Positions 1-7,419 of a stretch of 64,000 nucleotides of DNA are shown here, one piece after another. Origin of the DNA: Verrucomicrobiota bacterium (GTDB lineage Bacteria > Verrucomicrobiota > Verrucomicrobiia > Limisphaerales > CAIMTB01); assembly GCA_963205105.1 (NCBI GenBank), contig CAUJJW010000322.1:1-64000 (forward strand), in the 5' to 3' direction. How positions within the stretch are numbered: the stretch's first letter is position 1; each line of letters starts with the position of its first letter. The position numbers and the translations under genes were made by a program. The notes below the pieces were generated by a model. The model had not been told where the DNA came from. It worked only from the letters and a program-made list of their open reading frames with translations, and made no database searches.

Positions 1-324
1 GCCGGTCGAGCCGAGGTCGTCGGCCGCCCCGTGACCTACGTCACCACACCGCTTTTTCTCGAGTACTTCGGCATCCGGGCCCTCGAAGACCTGCCGGCTG
101 CCGACGAACTCCGACGGCTGCCAGTCCAAAAACCCGATTCATTGCTCACCCTCGACCCTGCGGCCGCCCCGGATGGCGCCCCTCCGCCCCAGGCCGAGTT
201 GCCCATCACCGAATCCCCGGCCGAACCCGCACCCTCCACGGAAACTCCGCCACAGCCACAGCCAGAGCAACCACCCGAGTCCGCCAGTACCGACTCCACC
301 CCGGAACCCCCTCAAAACCCATGA
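1..324 (+). CDS. scpB: Segregation and condensation protein B (ScpB), C-terminal part; 5' end outside window
   Basis: The reading frame is open from base 1 and ends with TGA at 322-324, so the gene begins upstream of the window. The visible start ([16 protein letters not shown], then LFLEYFGI and LEDLP) matches the conserved last part of the winged-helix region of ScpB, the kleisin-associated subunit of the SMC-ScpA-ScpB condensin that organises and segregates the chromosome in the cytoplasm. About the last 55 residues are a Pro/Glu/Ser-rich tail with no recognisable domain, as is common in ScpB. A GTG at 31 is internal and is not the start. The stop overlaps the next start (ATGA), which suggests translational coupling to the FAH-family gene, although no functional link is known. 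Confidence 0.85.
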   Translation, partial: AGRAEVVGRPVTYVTTPLFLEYFGIRALEDLPAADELRRLPVQKPDSLLTLDPAAAPDGAPPPQAELPITESPAEPAPSTETPPQPQPEQPPESASTDSTPEPPQNP

Positions 325-1175
325 ATCTCTGCCGCTTTCACACCGGGGATCAGCAGCCGCGCGTCGGTCTGCTCGTCGAATCGTCCGTCGTGGATCTTTC
401 CCAAGGCGGCATCGACTCCATGGGCGCGTTGCTGGATGGCCCCTCCCCCATTGCCCGCTTATCGGAACTTGGCCGACGCGCCCTGCCCCGCCTGCCCCGA
501 GCTGAGGTGCAGCTGTTGCCGCCGGTCGAACGTCAGGAAGTCTGGGCCGCCGGCGTCACCTACCTGCGCAGCAAATCCGCCCGGATGGAGGAAAGCGATT
601 TCAGCGCCAAAGCCTACAACCACGTCTATGACGCCCCGCGCCCCGAGATCTTTTTCAAATCCCTCGCCGAGAAAGTCTCCGGCCCCGGCGATCCCGTGGG
701 CATTCGCCAGGACGCACGCTGGAATGTTCCGGAACCCGAACTCGCCCTCGTCCTGAACAGCCGCGGAGAATTGGTCGGGTACACCATCGGGAATGACATG
801 AGTTCCCGGGATATTGAGGGCGAAAACCTCCTCTACCTGCCTCAGGCCAAAATGTACGAGCGCTCCTGCGCGCTCGGCCCCTGCATCGTCGTGGGAGCCA
901 CCGAGGCCGATGCCCGCACCTGGAATATCCAGATCGAAATCTTCCGCGACAACTCCGCCGTCTTCTCCGGCGAAACCTCCGTCGGCCGAATCAAACGCAC
1001 CTTCGGCGAACTCGCCTCCTGGCTGTTCCGCAGTCAGCGCTTCCCGCACGGCGCCATCCTCCTCACCGGCACCGGCGTCGTTCCGCCCAACGAATTCACC
1101 CTGGAAGCCGGTGACCGCGTCCGCATCGCCATCGGCCCCATCGGCACCCTCGAAAACCACGTCGTCCGCGTCTAA
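321..1175 (+). CDS. Fumarylacetoacetate hydrolase (FAH) family protein
   Basis: This 284-residue cytoplasmic protein has the FAH fold. The C-terminal two thirds carry the family signature: [10 protein letters not shown] (metal-binding acidic residues), [17 protein letters not shown], and a later glycine-rich stretch ending in a beta-rich tail ([18 protein letters not shown]). Family members hydrolyse or decarboxylate beta-diketo acids and related 2-oxo acids (fumarylpyruvate, acylpyruvates, 2-keto-3-deoxy sugar acid derivatives) using Mg2+. The substrate cannot be read from the sequence. The ATG at 321 overlaps the scpB stop and gltX begins 13 bases after this stop, so the three genes are probably co-transcribed. 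The N-terminal 100 residues are a less conserved domain typical of longer FAH proteins. Confidence 0.85.
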   Translation: MNLCRFHTGDQQPRVGLLVESSVVDLSQGGIDSMGALLDGPSPIARLSELGRRALPRLPRAEVQLLPPVERQEVWAAGVTYLRSKSARMEESDFSAKAYNHVYDAPRPEIFFKSLAEKVSGPGDPVGIRQDARWNVPEPELALVLNSRGELVGYTIGNDMSSRDIEGENLLYLPQAKMYERSCALGPCIVVGATEADARTWNIQIEIFRDNSAVFSGETSVGRIKRTFGELASWLFRSQRFPHGAILLTGTGVVPPNEFTLEAGDRVRIAIGPIGTLENHVVRV

Positions 1176-1188
1176 TCCTCTCATTCTC

Positions 1189-2556
1189 ATGTCGTCCACC
1201 CCCGCCCGCGTTCGCTTCGCCCCCTCCCCCACCGGTTACCTGCATATCGGCGGCGCGCGCACCGCCCTCTTCAACTGGCTCTATGCCCGCCATATCGGCG
1301 CCATCTTCGTCCTTCGAATCGAAGACACCGACGCCGCCCGCAACACCCAGGAGGCCACCGACGTCATCCTGCGTGGACTCCGTTGGCTCGGCCTCGACTG
1401 GGATGAAGGCCCCGTCACCGGCGATCCCACCGGGCCCAGCCGCGGCGATCGCGGCCCCTACTTCCAATCCCAGCGCGGCACCATCTACAAACGCCGCATC
1501 CAGGAACTGAAGGATCGGGGACTGGCCTACGACGACGCCGGCGCCGTCCGCTTCCGCATGCGACGCGATCCCGTCGTCATCCACGACCAGATCATCGGCG
1601 ATATCTCCCGTGCCCTCACCGACCGCGAACAGGAAGACCCCGATTTCGTCATCGTGCGCAGCGACGGCCTCCCGGTGTTCCATTTCGTGAATGTCGTGGA
1701 CGACATCGAAATGGGCATCACCCACGTGGTCCGGGGTGAAGACCACGTCAGCAACACCGCCAAACACATCGCCCTCTTCGAAGCTTTCGGCGTCCAACCG
1801 CCCGCCTACGCCCACATCCCACTCATCCTGAACCCGGACGGTTCGAAGATGAGCAAGCGCGACCAGGGCGCCAGCATCCAGACGTACATCGACGACGGCT
1901 ACCTTCCTGACGCCGTCACCAACTACCTCAGCCTGCTCGGGTGGACGCCCAAGGAAGGCGGCGAACTGTTCACCAAGGAGGAAGCGGCGCAACGATTCGA
2001 ACTGGGCGACGTCCATCGCAGCAATGCCCGCTTCGACATGAAGAAGCTGGAGCATTTCCATTTCGAACACGTTCGGCGCATCGCTCCGGCGCGCTTCGTC
2101 GAACTTGGCGTCGACACGCTTCGACGTCTGGGCGTCAACGTCGATGCATTCCCTCCCGCCTACACCGCGGCGGCGCTCACCAGCGTTCAGGAAAAGGGCA
2201 AGCTCTTCCGCGAACTGCCCACCTGGGTGGACTTCTTTTTCCTGCCCGACGACGCCCTTAACTTCGACCCCGAAGCCAAGGCCAAGGCACTCGTTCCCAC
2301 CGCCCGCCCACTGTTGGAAAAACTCCGCGAACGCTACGCTTCTCTGGCGGACTTCACGGCAACCGCGCTGGAAGCCGCCCTCAAGCAACTCGCCACCGAT
2401 CTCGCAGTCAAAGCCGGCCCCCTGGTGCAGCCCTGCCGCGTCGCCTGCACCGGTCGGACAGTCGGCCCCAGCCTGTACCACCTGCTCGAGATCCTGGGCC
2501 GCGAGCGGGTCCTGGCTCGCCTCGACCACGCCATCGCGGCCATTCCCGCCACCTGA
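1189..2556 (+). CDS. gltX: Glutamate--tRNA ligase (GluRS)
   Basis: The gene encodes 455 residues of a class I aminoacyl-tRNA synthetase that charges tRNA-Glu in the cytoplasm. The HIGH-type signature lies in PSPTGYLHIGGARTALFN (residues 13-29), the KMSKS-type loop is KMSKR (220-224), and RIEDTD and THVVRGEDHVSNT are further GluRS hallmarks. The ATG at 1189 was chosen because it places the HIGH motif about 19 residues in, as is usual; longer readings upstream run through the preceding gene. The protein is shorter than the usual 470-490 residues. After GLAY (about residue 114) the chain passes directly to GAVRFRM, missing the stretch that normally carries the CxC...CxH zinc-binding insert. It is the last gene before a bidirectional hairpin terminator. 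Confidence 0.96.
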   Translation: MSSTPARVRFAPSPTGYLHIGGARTALFNWLYARHIGAIFVLRIEDTDAARNTQEATDVILRGLRWLGLDWDEGPVTGDPTGPSRGDRGPYFQSQRGTIYKRRIQELKDRGLAYDDAGAVRFRMRRDPVVIHDQIIGDISRALTDREQEDPDFVIVRSDGLPVFHFVNVVDDIEMGITHVVRGEDHVSNTAKHIALFEAFGVQPPAYAHIPLILNPDGSKMSKRDQGASIQTYIDDGYLPDAVTNYLSLLGWTPKEGGELFTKEEAAQRFELGDVHRSNARFDMKKLEHFHFEHVRRIAPARFVELGVDTLRRLGVNVDAFPPAYTAAALTSVQEKGKLFRELPTWVDFFFLPDDALNFDPEAKAKALVPTARPLLEKLRERYASLADFTATALEAALKQLATDLAVKAGPLVQPCRVACTGRTVGPSLYHLLEILGRERVLARLDHAIAAIPAT

Positions 2557-2593
2557 GGAGGAGACTTTCCATCCGAGCGTGGGCCAGGCAAAA

Positions 2594-2630
2594 CCCCTGA
2601 AACACTCCGCTACACGGAGCATTTCAGGGG
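2594..2630. terminator. Bidirectional hairpin terminator between convergent genes
   Basis: A near-perfect inverted repeat: CCCCTGAAA (2594-2602) pairs with TTTCAGGGG (2622-2630), and inside it CTCCG (2605-2609) pairs with CGGAG (2615-2619). It lies 37 bases after the gltX stop and 23 bases beyond the end of the convergent gene on the minus strand, where a shared terminator is expected. There is no long U tract on either side. Confidence 0.75.
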
Positions 2631-2652
2631 TGACTGGGTGGGGTTCGAAAAA

Positions 2653-3027
2653 TCAGCGACTGGCGGCGACGGGAACACCGCCCGCGTTTGGGACAGGACG
2701 ATTCCAAGCATCCAGGACCGCGAAGCGGGCCCTCGCCCACGGCAAGGCCGCGCTGCCCTTCAACCGGTCGTAATCCCGCTGAAGGTCCTTCTCGACCTCT
2801 TCGAAGGTCTTTCCAGGATATCGATTGCGACCGACGAAACCGGCACGGAAAGCGGGCTGATAGGTGGCATAGGCCGCCTCCCGTTCTCCGTACTTCTCGC
2901 CTGAAAAGTGAGTCCTCCAATAGGCCTCCTCAACAGCCGCATCCACGCGTTGGGCCTCTTCCCAGAGAGCGGTCCTGATCCCCGGCGCAAGGTTCGGAGC
3001 CACAGGCCCCACATCCGTTTGCGTCAT
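2653..3027 (-). CDS. Conserved hypothetical protein of a stress-associated cluster
   Basis: A 124-residue soluble protein without signal peptide or membrane segment. The pattern (AFRAGFVGRNRYPGKTFEEVE, with acidic and aromatic residues, then a Trp-containing amphipathic helix ending in AVLDAWNR) resembles a family of small uncharacterised proteins commonly found beside CsbD, PRC-barrel and YciE/F genes, but no biochemical function is known to me. The ATG at 3027 overlaps the stop of the ferritin-like gene upstream (ATGA), so the two are translationally coupled. The neighbours suggest a role in osmotic, oxidative or stationary-phase stress; this is inference from context only. Confidence 0.7.
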   Translation of the reverse strand: MTQTDVGPVAPNLAPGIRTALWEEAQRVDAAVEEAYWRTHFSGEKYGEREAAYATYQPAFRAGFVGRNRYPGKTFEEVEKDLQRDYDRLKGSAALPWARARFAVLDAWNRPVPNAGGVPVAASR

Positions 3028-3617
3028 AGCAGGATCCTCGCACTAGGGCCGACATGGGTCGGAGCTCGGACGAGTCGACGAGGGCTCATCACAGGACGGA
3101 CCGGGCGTTTGCCGGTTCGGGGCTTCTCGGCTACCCCCAGCGCCTCCTGGTTGCTCTTGGCCCGGGCCAACTTCGTGAAGGCCTCGTTCGAGGCGCTTTC
3201 CTCATCGAGTATCCCCTGAAGCAACTCGGCGGCTTTCGGATTTCCCAGCGCGGCGGCCCACTCCCGCAGGCATCCGTACGACGCCATTTCGTAGTGCTCC
3301 ACCTTTTGCGCCACCGAAATCAGGGCGGCGTTGATCGCCGGTGACCCCTGGAAATTCACCGCCAATTCGTCTCCTTCTTCAAGCAACCCCTTGGTCGCTT
3401 CGCAGGTCTTGCCCCTCGCTGTTCCACCAAAGCACTTGAACACTTGCTCGACGGACTTCACATGGCCGGCGGTCGAGGCGAGATGAGTCTGAAACACCTT
3501 CTTCAGCTCGTTGCAGGTCGCCGTCTTGGCCATCTTCGGCAGCGCCTTCACCAGACGACGTTCGGCGTCATAAATGTCCGCCAATTCGTCCAGAAACAGG
3601 TCTTTGAGTGTCTTCAT
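3024..3617 (-). CDS. Ferritin-like YciE/YciF-type protein (DUF892)
   Basis: A 197-residue protein. MKTLKDLFLDELADIYDAE opens the DUF892 domain, followed by helices containing HLASTAGHVKSVEQVF and KVEHYEMASYGCLREWA, a four-helix ferritin-like bundle with Glu/His residues placed to bind a di-metal centre (about residues 1-160). Family members (E. coli YciE, YciF) are induced by osmotic and general stress; their catalytic role is not established. The ATG at 3617 was chosen because the domain starts exactly there; an upstream in-frame start would add 34 residues unlike the family. The C-terminal 35 residues are basic and Pro-rich and probably disordered. It is coupled to the following small gene by an ATGA overlap. 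Confidence 0.9.
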   Translation of the reverse strand: MKTLKDLFLDELADIYDAERRLVKALPKMAKTATCNELKKVFQTHLASTAGHVKSVEQVFKCFGGTARGKTCEATKGLLEEGDELAVNFQGSPAINAALISVAQKVEHYEMASYGCLREWAAALGNPKAAELLQGILDEESASNEAFTKLARAKSNQEALGVAEKPRTGKRPVRPVMSPRRLVRAPTHVGPSARILL

Positions 3618-3671
3618 AAGTTCGCAGGGAAATGAGTCAGTGAGTGTTGTTGCATGGAGGCCCGGTGGAAT

Positions 3672-3706
3672 GACCCTGCCATCCAGATTCCTCCAGATGC
3701 AGGGTC
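3672..3706 (-). terminator. Possible hairpin between stress genes
   Basis: GACCCTGC (3672-3679) pairs with GCAGGGTC (3699-3706) around a 19-base loop, just after the stop of the glycine-zipper stress gene and before the ferritin-like gene on the minus strand. The stem is only 8 bp and no U tract follows, so it may instead be an mRNA-stability element or chance. Confidence 0.3.
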
Positions 3707-3718
3707 GTTCCGATGGCA

Positions 3719-4306
3719 TCAGACCCGGGCTTCGTTGAGCACGGGTTCAGTCGGATGCGAAGGCCGGTGGCCCGCCGGCTTCGCTTCAGGAGTCGAAGCC
3801 TCGCCGGTCACACAGACATCCTGCGCACCGGATCGGGTGAAGATGTCCTTCGCCTTCGCGACTTCATCCGAGTCCTCGGTATGCACCGAGATCAGGATGT
3901 TTCCCTTCTTAACCTTGCCTTCGAAGCGCTTGGCCTCGATCTCGGGAATACCCATTCCAATCAGCCCCCCGGCGATGCCTCCCATGGTGGCACCCAGGGC
4001 GACTCCGCCCAATGCCGCCATGATCGGGCCCGCCGCGATGAACGGCCCGACGCCTGGAATGGCGAGGGCTCCAATGCCCACGATCCACCCCAGCGCCCCG
4101 CCGATGGCGCCACCCGTGGAAGCACCCGTCAAAGCGCCTTCCGGAGCCTTGGTGTTCTTCTCGTGGGCAAAATCGCGGGTCGTCGACTTGTCTGGAAACA
4201 ACAGCGAAATGTCGTTGTTGGAGAAATTCGCCACCTTGAGCTGACCCACAATTCGGTCGGCCTGTTCGCGTGAGTTCGAAATACAGAATACGGCTTTTTT
4301 GGACAT
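3719..4306 (-). CDS. General stress protein with glycine-zipper hydrophobic core
   Basis: A 195-residue protein in three parts. An N-terminal ferredoxin-like domain of the general stress protein 17M/YflT type (FCISNSREQADRIVGQL, about 1-45) is followed by a Gly/Ala-rich hydrophobic segment with repeated GxxxG spacing (GALTGASTGGAIGGALGW to GLIGMGIPE, about 57-120), then a second alpha/beta half (GNILISVHTEDSDEVAKAK, 135-170). Such proteins are widespread in stress clusters with PRC-barrel and CsbD genes. The glycine zipper suggests membrane association or oligomerisation, but no activity is known. ATG at 4306; a purine-rich stretch lies about 14 bases upstream. A terminator separates it from the PRC/BON gene before it. 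Confidence 0.75.
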   Translation of the reverse strand: MSKKAVFCISNSREQADRIVGQLKVANFSNNDISLLFPDKSTTRDFAHEKNTKAPEGALTGASTGGAIGGALGWIVGIGALAIPGVGPFIAAGPIMAALGGVALGATMGGIAGGLIGMGIPEIEAKRFEGKVKKGNILISVHTEDSDEVAKAKDIFTRSGAQDVCVTGEASTPEAKPAGHRPSHPTEPVLNEARV

Positions 4307-4348
4307 AATGGTTCTACTTTTCCTTGAAGAGGTTCTGAGACTAGGAAA

Positions 4349-4370
4349 GTCGCTGGATCCAACCAGCGAC
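4349..4370 (-). terminator. Hairpin terminator of the PRC/BON gene
   Basis: GTCGCTGG (4349-4356) and CCAGCGAC (4363-4370) form a perfect 8-bp stem with a 6-base loop. Read on the minus strand it begins 13 bases after the PRC/BON stop and is followed by TTTCCT, consistent with a weak intrinsic terminator. Confidence 0.6.
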
Positions 4371-4383
4371 CGGGCGCAATACC

Positions 4384-5676
4384 CTACTTCACTTCGATTT
4401 CGTTCCTGACATTCCCCAGGACGGCGGCCCTGGTCGCAATCTCACCGATCATCCGCTTTTCTTCGGCCGTGTTGACCGGGCCGCGCAAGGTGACCTGGCC
4501 GTCCCGGGTGATCACCTTCACATTACGGGCGTTCAGCGACATATCCTTGTTGTCGACGATTCCCTGGCGAATCCGCGCGGTGATATCCACGTCTCCTGCG
4601 CTGTTGCCCTGGTCGAACGCCGTCGGATTGCGGTCATTCCTGTCGCGCGCATTCAGGGCCGTATTGTCCGGCTCCGTAACCGAGTTCGTCGTGAAATACG
4701 GCTGAACCCGGTAGGCACGATACACGCCTTCGGTATAGACGGGCTCACTGAAATTAGGCCACCGGTCCGAACTGAAGTGCGGCGCCTGCGTCAGCAGTTC
4801 CTTGGAGGCATCGAGCACGAGCGAGTGCCGGTCCGAGGCAAAACGCAACGCGGTAGGCGGCACGGCGCTCAACTCGTCGCCAATGCCAATGAAGCCGCCG
4901 GAGGACACCACCACCGCCACCAGCCGGCCCGAGGGAAGATCCAAAAGGAGATTCTCAACCTTCCCAAGACTCTCATTTTGCAGGTTGTTGACCGGCATAC
5001 CCATCAGCCGGCTGACCTTCTGGGCTTGCCCCAGACGCGAGGCCGGAATGGTCGATTGCTCAATCCCGGCAACCCGCACCGCATCCTTGTTCAGCGCTTC
5101 GTCGCGGTCACGGGCGGCGCTTGAATTCGAGTCCCGATCCGTGCTCGTTGCACGTGCCGCCGACTTCCCGTCGCGGTCCACAAACCAGAGCGACGGCTCC
5201 GCATCGTAATGACGATACACCTCGGTCAGATGCGCGTGATCGCCGCTTTCCTCCCACTTCGTCATGTCGAACTTCGGCGCAGCCTTGATCCGCTCCCGAG
5301 TGGCATCCAGGTGCAAAACACCTGCTGCGACATCATGATGCAAGGCCCCCGGCGGCAAACCCGTGAGCGTGTCGCCAACTCCAAGGAACCCACCCGTTGA
5401 CAGGATGACCTGCACAATCCGGCCGGATTCCACATCCAACGCCAATTCCTCCACCCGACCCAGTTTCTCGTTCTGATAGTTGTTCACCGTCATTCCAATG
5501 ACGTCGCTGGATTTGACCGCGGAGTTCAACCGGTCCTGACGCGCCCGATTCGCCTTCCCCGCCTGATGCTGCCCCGCCTGGACGGCATTGGGTTGGAGGG
5601 AGTCCTGCGCCACAGCCGTGAATGCAAGGATGGACGCCGCAAAGGTACTGGAAATGATCTGAAGCTTTTGTTTCAT
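4384..5676 (-). CDS. Exported double PRC-barrel and BON-domain protein
   Basis: A 430-residue protein with an N-terminal signal peptide (hydrophobic core ASILAFTAVA, cleavage near AQD at about residue 24). Two PRC-barrel domains follow (about 57-130, GMTVNNYQNEKLGRVEELAL; and 225-300, GMPVNNLQNESLGKVENLLL), clearly duplicates of each other, each ending in GGF(L/I)G(V/I)GD. The last 70 residues form a BON domain (IRQGIVDNKDMSLNARNVKV, then GQVTLRGPV), which binds phospholipid membranes in OsmY-like proteins. PRC-barrels act as protein- or RNA-binding modules. Location and neighbours point to a periplasmic envelope-stress role; this is inference. ATG at 5676, preceded by an A/G-rich but poor ribosome-binding site. 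The 217 bases upstream hold no gene. Confidence 0.85.
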   Translation of the reverse strand: MKQKLQIISSTFAASILAFTAVAQDSLQPNAVQAGQHQAGKANRARQDRLNSAVKSSDVIGMTVNNYQNEKLGRVEELALDVESGRIVQVILSTGGFLGVGDTLTGLPPGALHHDVAAGVLHLDATRERIKAAPKFDMTKWEESGDHAHLTEVYRHYDAEPSLWFVDRDGKSAARATSTDRDSNSSAARDRDEALNKDAVRVAGIEQSTIPASRLGQAQKVSRLMGMPVNNLQNESLGKVENLLLDLPSGRLVAVVVSSGGFIGIGDELSAVPPTALRFASDRHSLVLDASKELLTQAPHFSSDRWPNFSEPVYTEGVYRAYRVQPYFTTNSVTEPDNTALNARDRNDRNPTAFDQGNSAGDVDITARIRQGIVDNKDMSLNARNVKVITRDGQVTLRGPVNTAEEKRMIGEIATRAAVLGNVRNEIEVK

Positions 5677-5893
5677 AGTGTATTCGATTTCTTTTTCCTG
5701 GGGTGAGGGTTGTGACTCTCACACAGGATGCACGGTAAGTGCGAAGACGCCTGGACACTATGGGGTCTAACCCTACCTAAACTAACCAGCCGTCGCTCCC
5801 CTTCAGAAGCTGGGCACTGTAGAAGGAACCGGAAGGAAGCAATTCGAGAGTTCGAACGGAACAGCGACTTCGCCCAGGGAGACGAAGGAAAAG

Positions 5894-6127
5894 TCAGTCA
5901 CCGCCTCCGCCACCGTCACCACCCCCTCCGTCACCGCCCGCGGAATCGCCCGAACCATCCCCGTCGGCATCGCCGCTCCCGGAAGCAGACCCCGATCCAC
6001 AGGCTCCGCCGCCATCGCCACCGTCACGGCCGCGTCTTGAGGGTTTTCCCGCAACTCGCGACACAACGTAGAGCATCGTCAGCACACCCACCACGACCGG
6101 CAGCCCCACGATGAACAAGGTGCTCAC
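5894..6127 (-). CDS. Small membrane protein with Gly/Asp/Ser-rich tail
   Basis: A 77-residue candidate that starts with GTG at 6127, 5 bases after the hpnD stop on the same strand. Residues 4-26 form one transmembrane helix (FIVGLPVVVGVLTMLYVV), followed by a short basic stop-transfer patch (KPSRRGR) and a 40-residue low-complexity tail of Gly, Asp and Ser ending in a Gly-rich run. Similar single-span proteins with Gly/Asp tails occur in many bacteria without assigned function. The positive-inside rule puts the tail in the cytoplasm. No clear ribosome-binding site is seen, so this may be coupled to hpnD or may not be a gene. Confidence 0.45.
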   Translation of the reverse strand: MSTLFIVGLPVVVGVLTMLYVVSRVAGKPSRRGRDGGDGGGACGSGSASGSGDADGDGSGDSAGGDGGGGDGGGGGD

Positions 6128-6132
6128 GGTGT

Positions 6133-7002
6133 TCAGGGCGTCCCGTAGTTCGGCGCCATGGCCCCGAAATGGATGCGAAACCAGGTCCGGAGAATCAGGG
6201 CAATCTTCTGAGGCTTGGAAATCCGGGTTGGCTCGGGTCCGAAAACGTGGAACCGGGTGGCCTCCAGTTTCTGAAAGAGCCGCCAGTAAACCGAGCCCAT
6301 CAATTCGGCAGCCACCATCGAGCGACGGTCGGCATGGGGAAGCGTCCTTCGCGCGGCCCGGTAGAATTCATGGGCCCGCTCTGCCACCGCCTCGGCCGCC
6401 CGCTGGTAGCGCTCCGAATACACCCCGCGCAAAATCTCCTCGTCGGTCACCCCGTGCCGGCGAAGTTCCTCGGCCGGCAGATAGATTCTTCCCCGTTCGG
6501 CATCCCGACGCACGTCCCGCAGGATGTTGGTGAATTGGAGGGCCTTGCCCAGATGAACGGCGTACTCGCGGCAACCGGGGTCCGTGTAGCCGAAGACTTC
6601 AATGCTCAACAACCCCACCACCGAAGCCACCCGATAGCAGTACTGCTCCAGCTCGGCGTAGGTCTCGTACCGGTGCCGGACCAGGTCCATCTCACACCCA
6701 CGGATCAGTTCGTCGAAGAGCTCGAACTTCAGGCCATACGCCTGGATCACCAACTGCAGTTCGCGATTCACGGGAAACGACGGGGAACCACCCGCGCAGG
6801 CTTTGCGCACATCCACCCGCCATTCCTCCAACATCCGCGCCCGCTCCTCCACGGGACGGGAATCCTCATCCGCGACATCATCCACTTCGCGACAGAAGGC
6901 ATACAGTGCCGCCATGCCCTGGCGGCGCTCCTTGGGCAGGAGAATGAACGCCAGCGCCAGGTTGGAACCGCTCCGCTGCGTGATGGCGGCCGTCGTCTCC
7001 AT
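6133..7002 (-). CDS. hpnD: Presqualene diphosphate synthase / squalene-phytoene synthase family
   Basis: A 289-residue all-alpha prenyl-condensing enzyme. The first Asp-rich substrate motif is in FCREVDDVADE and the second is NILRDVRRDAERGRIYLP, the two Mg2+-diphosphate binding sites. The motif set fits HpnD, which condenses two farnesyl diphosphates to presqualene diphosphate on the way to squalene and hopanoids; phytoene synthase is the alternative, since the family cannot be fully resolved by eye. It would act at the cytoplasmic face of the membrane. ATG at 7002 was chosen; a GTG at 7008 directly after the upstream stop is equally in frame. No hpnC or hpnE neighbour is present, so the rest of the pathway must lie elsewhere. 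Confidence 0.85.
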   Translation of the reverse strand: METTAAITQRSGSNLALAFILLPKERRQGMAALYAFCREVDDVADEDSRPVEERARMLEEWRVDVRKACAGGSPSFPVNRELQLVIQAYGLKFELFDELIRGCEMDLVRHRYETYAELEQYCYRVASVVGLLSIEVFGYTDPGCREYAVHLGKALQFTNILRDVRRDAERGRIYLPAEELRRHGVTDEEILRGVYSERYQRAAEAVAERAHEFYRAARRTLPHADRRSMVAAELMGSVYWRLFQKLEATRFHVFGPEPTRISKPQKIALILRTWFRIHFGAMAPNYGTP

Positions 7003-7008
7003 GCCCAC

Positions 7009-7416
7009 TCACTTCGGCGAGTCGAGCGGACCAATCATGGTCGGAGGCGGCACACCTTCAGGCCGCTCCGGCGGCAACCCACCCATTTCAGCCAAAGTCG
7101 GGTTCCGTGGCCGGTGGTCGCGTCGACGTCGCCGAACCCGACGCTTGCGCCGCTCACCCTGCCCCTCCCCATCGGAATCTTCATCACCGTCGGAAGACCC
7201 CGACGACGAAGAAGAAGAAGAGCGGGACGAAGCCCGAGCGCTCCGGCGTTCCTGTTCGCGCCGTTGGTCCTTGCGTCGTCGCGACATGACACCCAGGGCG
7301 ATGCCCAGGCCAAGAACCGCCACCAGGGCGACCAAAACGGCCAGCACGACCATCATGTCGTTGGCCAGAAACCCGCCCAACTTTCCTGTCGGAGTTGCAC
7401 CTACCGTCGTTTCCAT
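7009..7416 (-). CDS. Hypothetical single-span membrane protein with Ser/Arg-rich linker
   Basis: A 135-residue protein with no recognised family. Residues 17-44 contain one transmembrane helix (MMVVLAVLVALVAVLGLGIA). It is followed by a strongly charged, low-complexity region of Arg, Ser, Asp and Glu (about 46-100) and a Pro-rich end (LPPERPEGVPPPTMIGPLD). The basic residues after the helix place the tail in the cytoplasm. ATG at 7416, 3 bases after the stop of the NtrC-type regulator; its own stop abuts hpnD, so regulator, this gene and hpnD appear to be one transcript. The tail may be a nucleic-acid or protein-binding platform; this is inference. Confidence 0.6.
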   Translation of the reverse strand: METTVGATPTGKLGGFLANDMMVVLAVLVALVAVLGLGIALGVMSRRRKDQRREQERRSARASSRSSSSSSSGSSDGDEDSDGEGQGERRKRRVRRRRRDHRPRNPTLAEMGGLPPERPEGVPPPTMIGPLDSPK

Positions 7417-7419
7417 GGC

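Noticed and set aside
5711-5723. TGTGA-CTC-TCACA inverted repeat upstream of the PRC/BON gene
   Set aside because: The spacer is 3 bases, not 6, so it does not match a CRP/FNR site; 5-bp arms are expected by chance.
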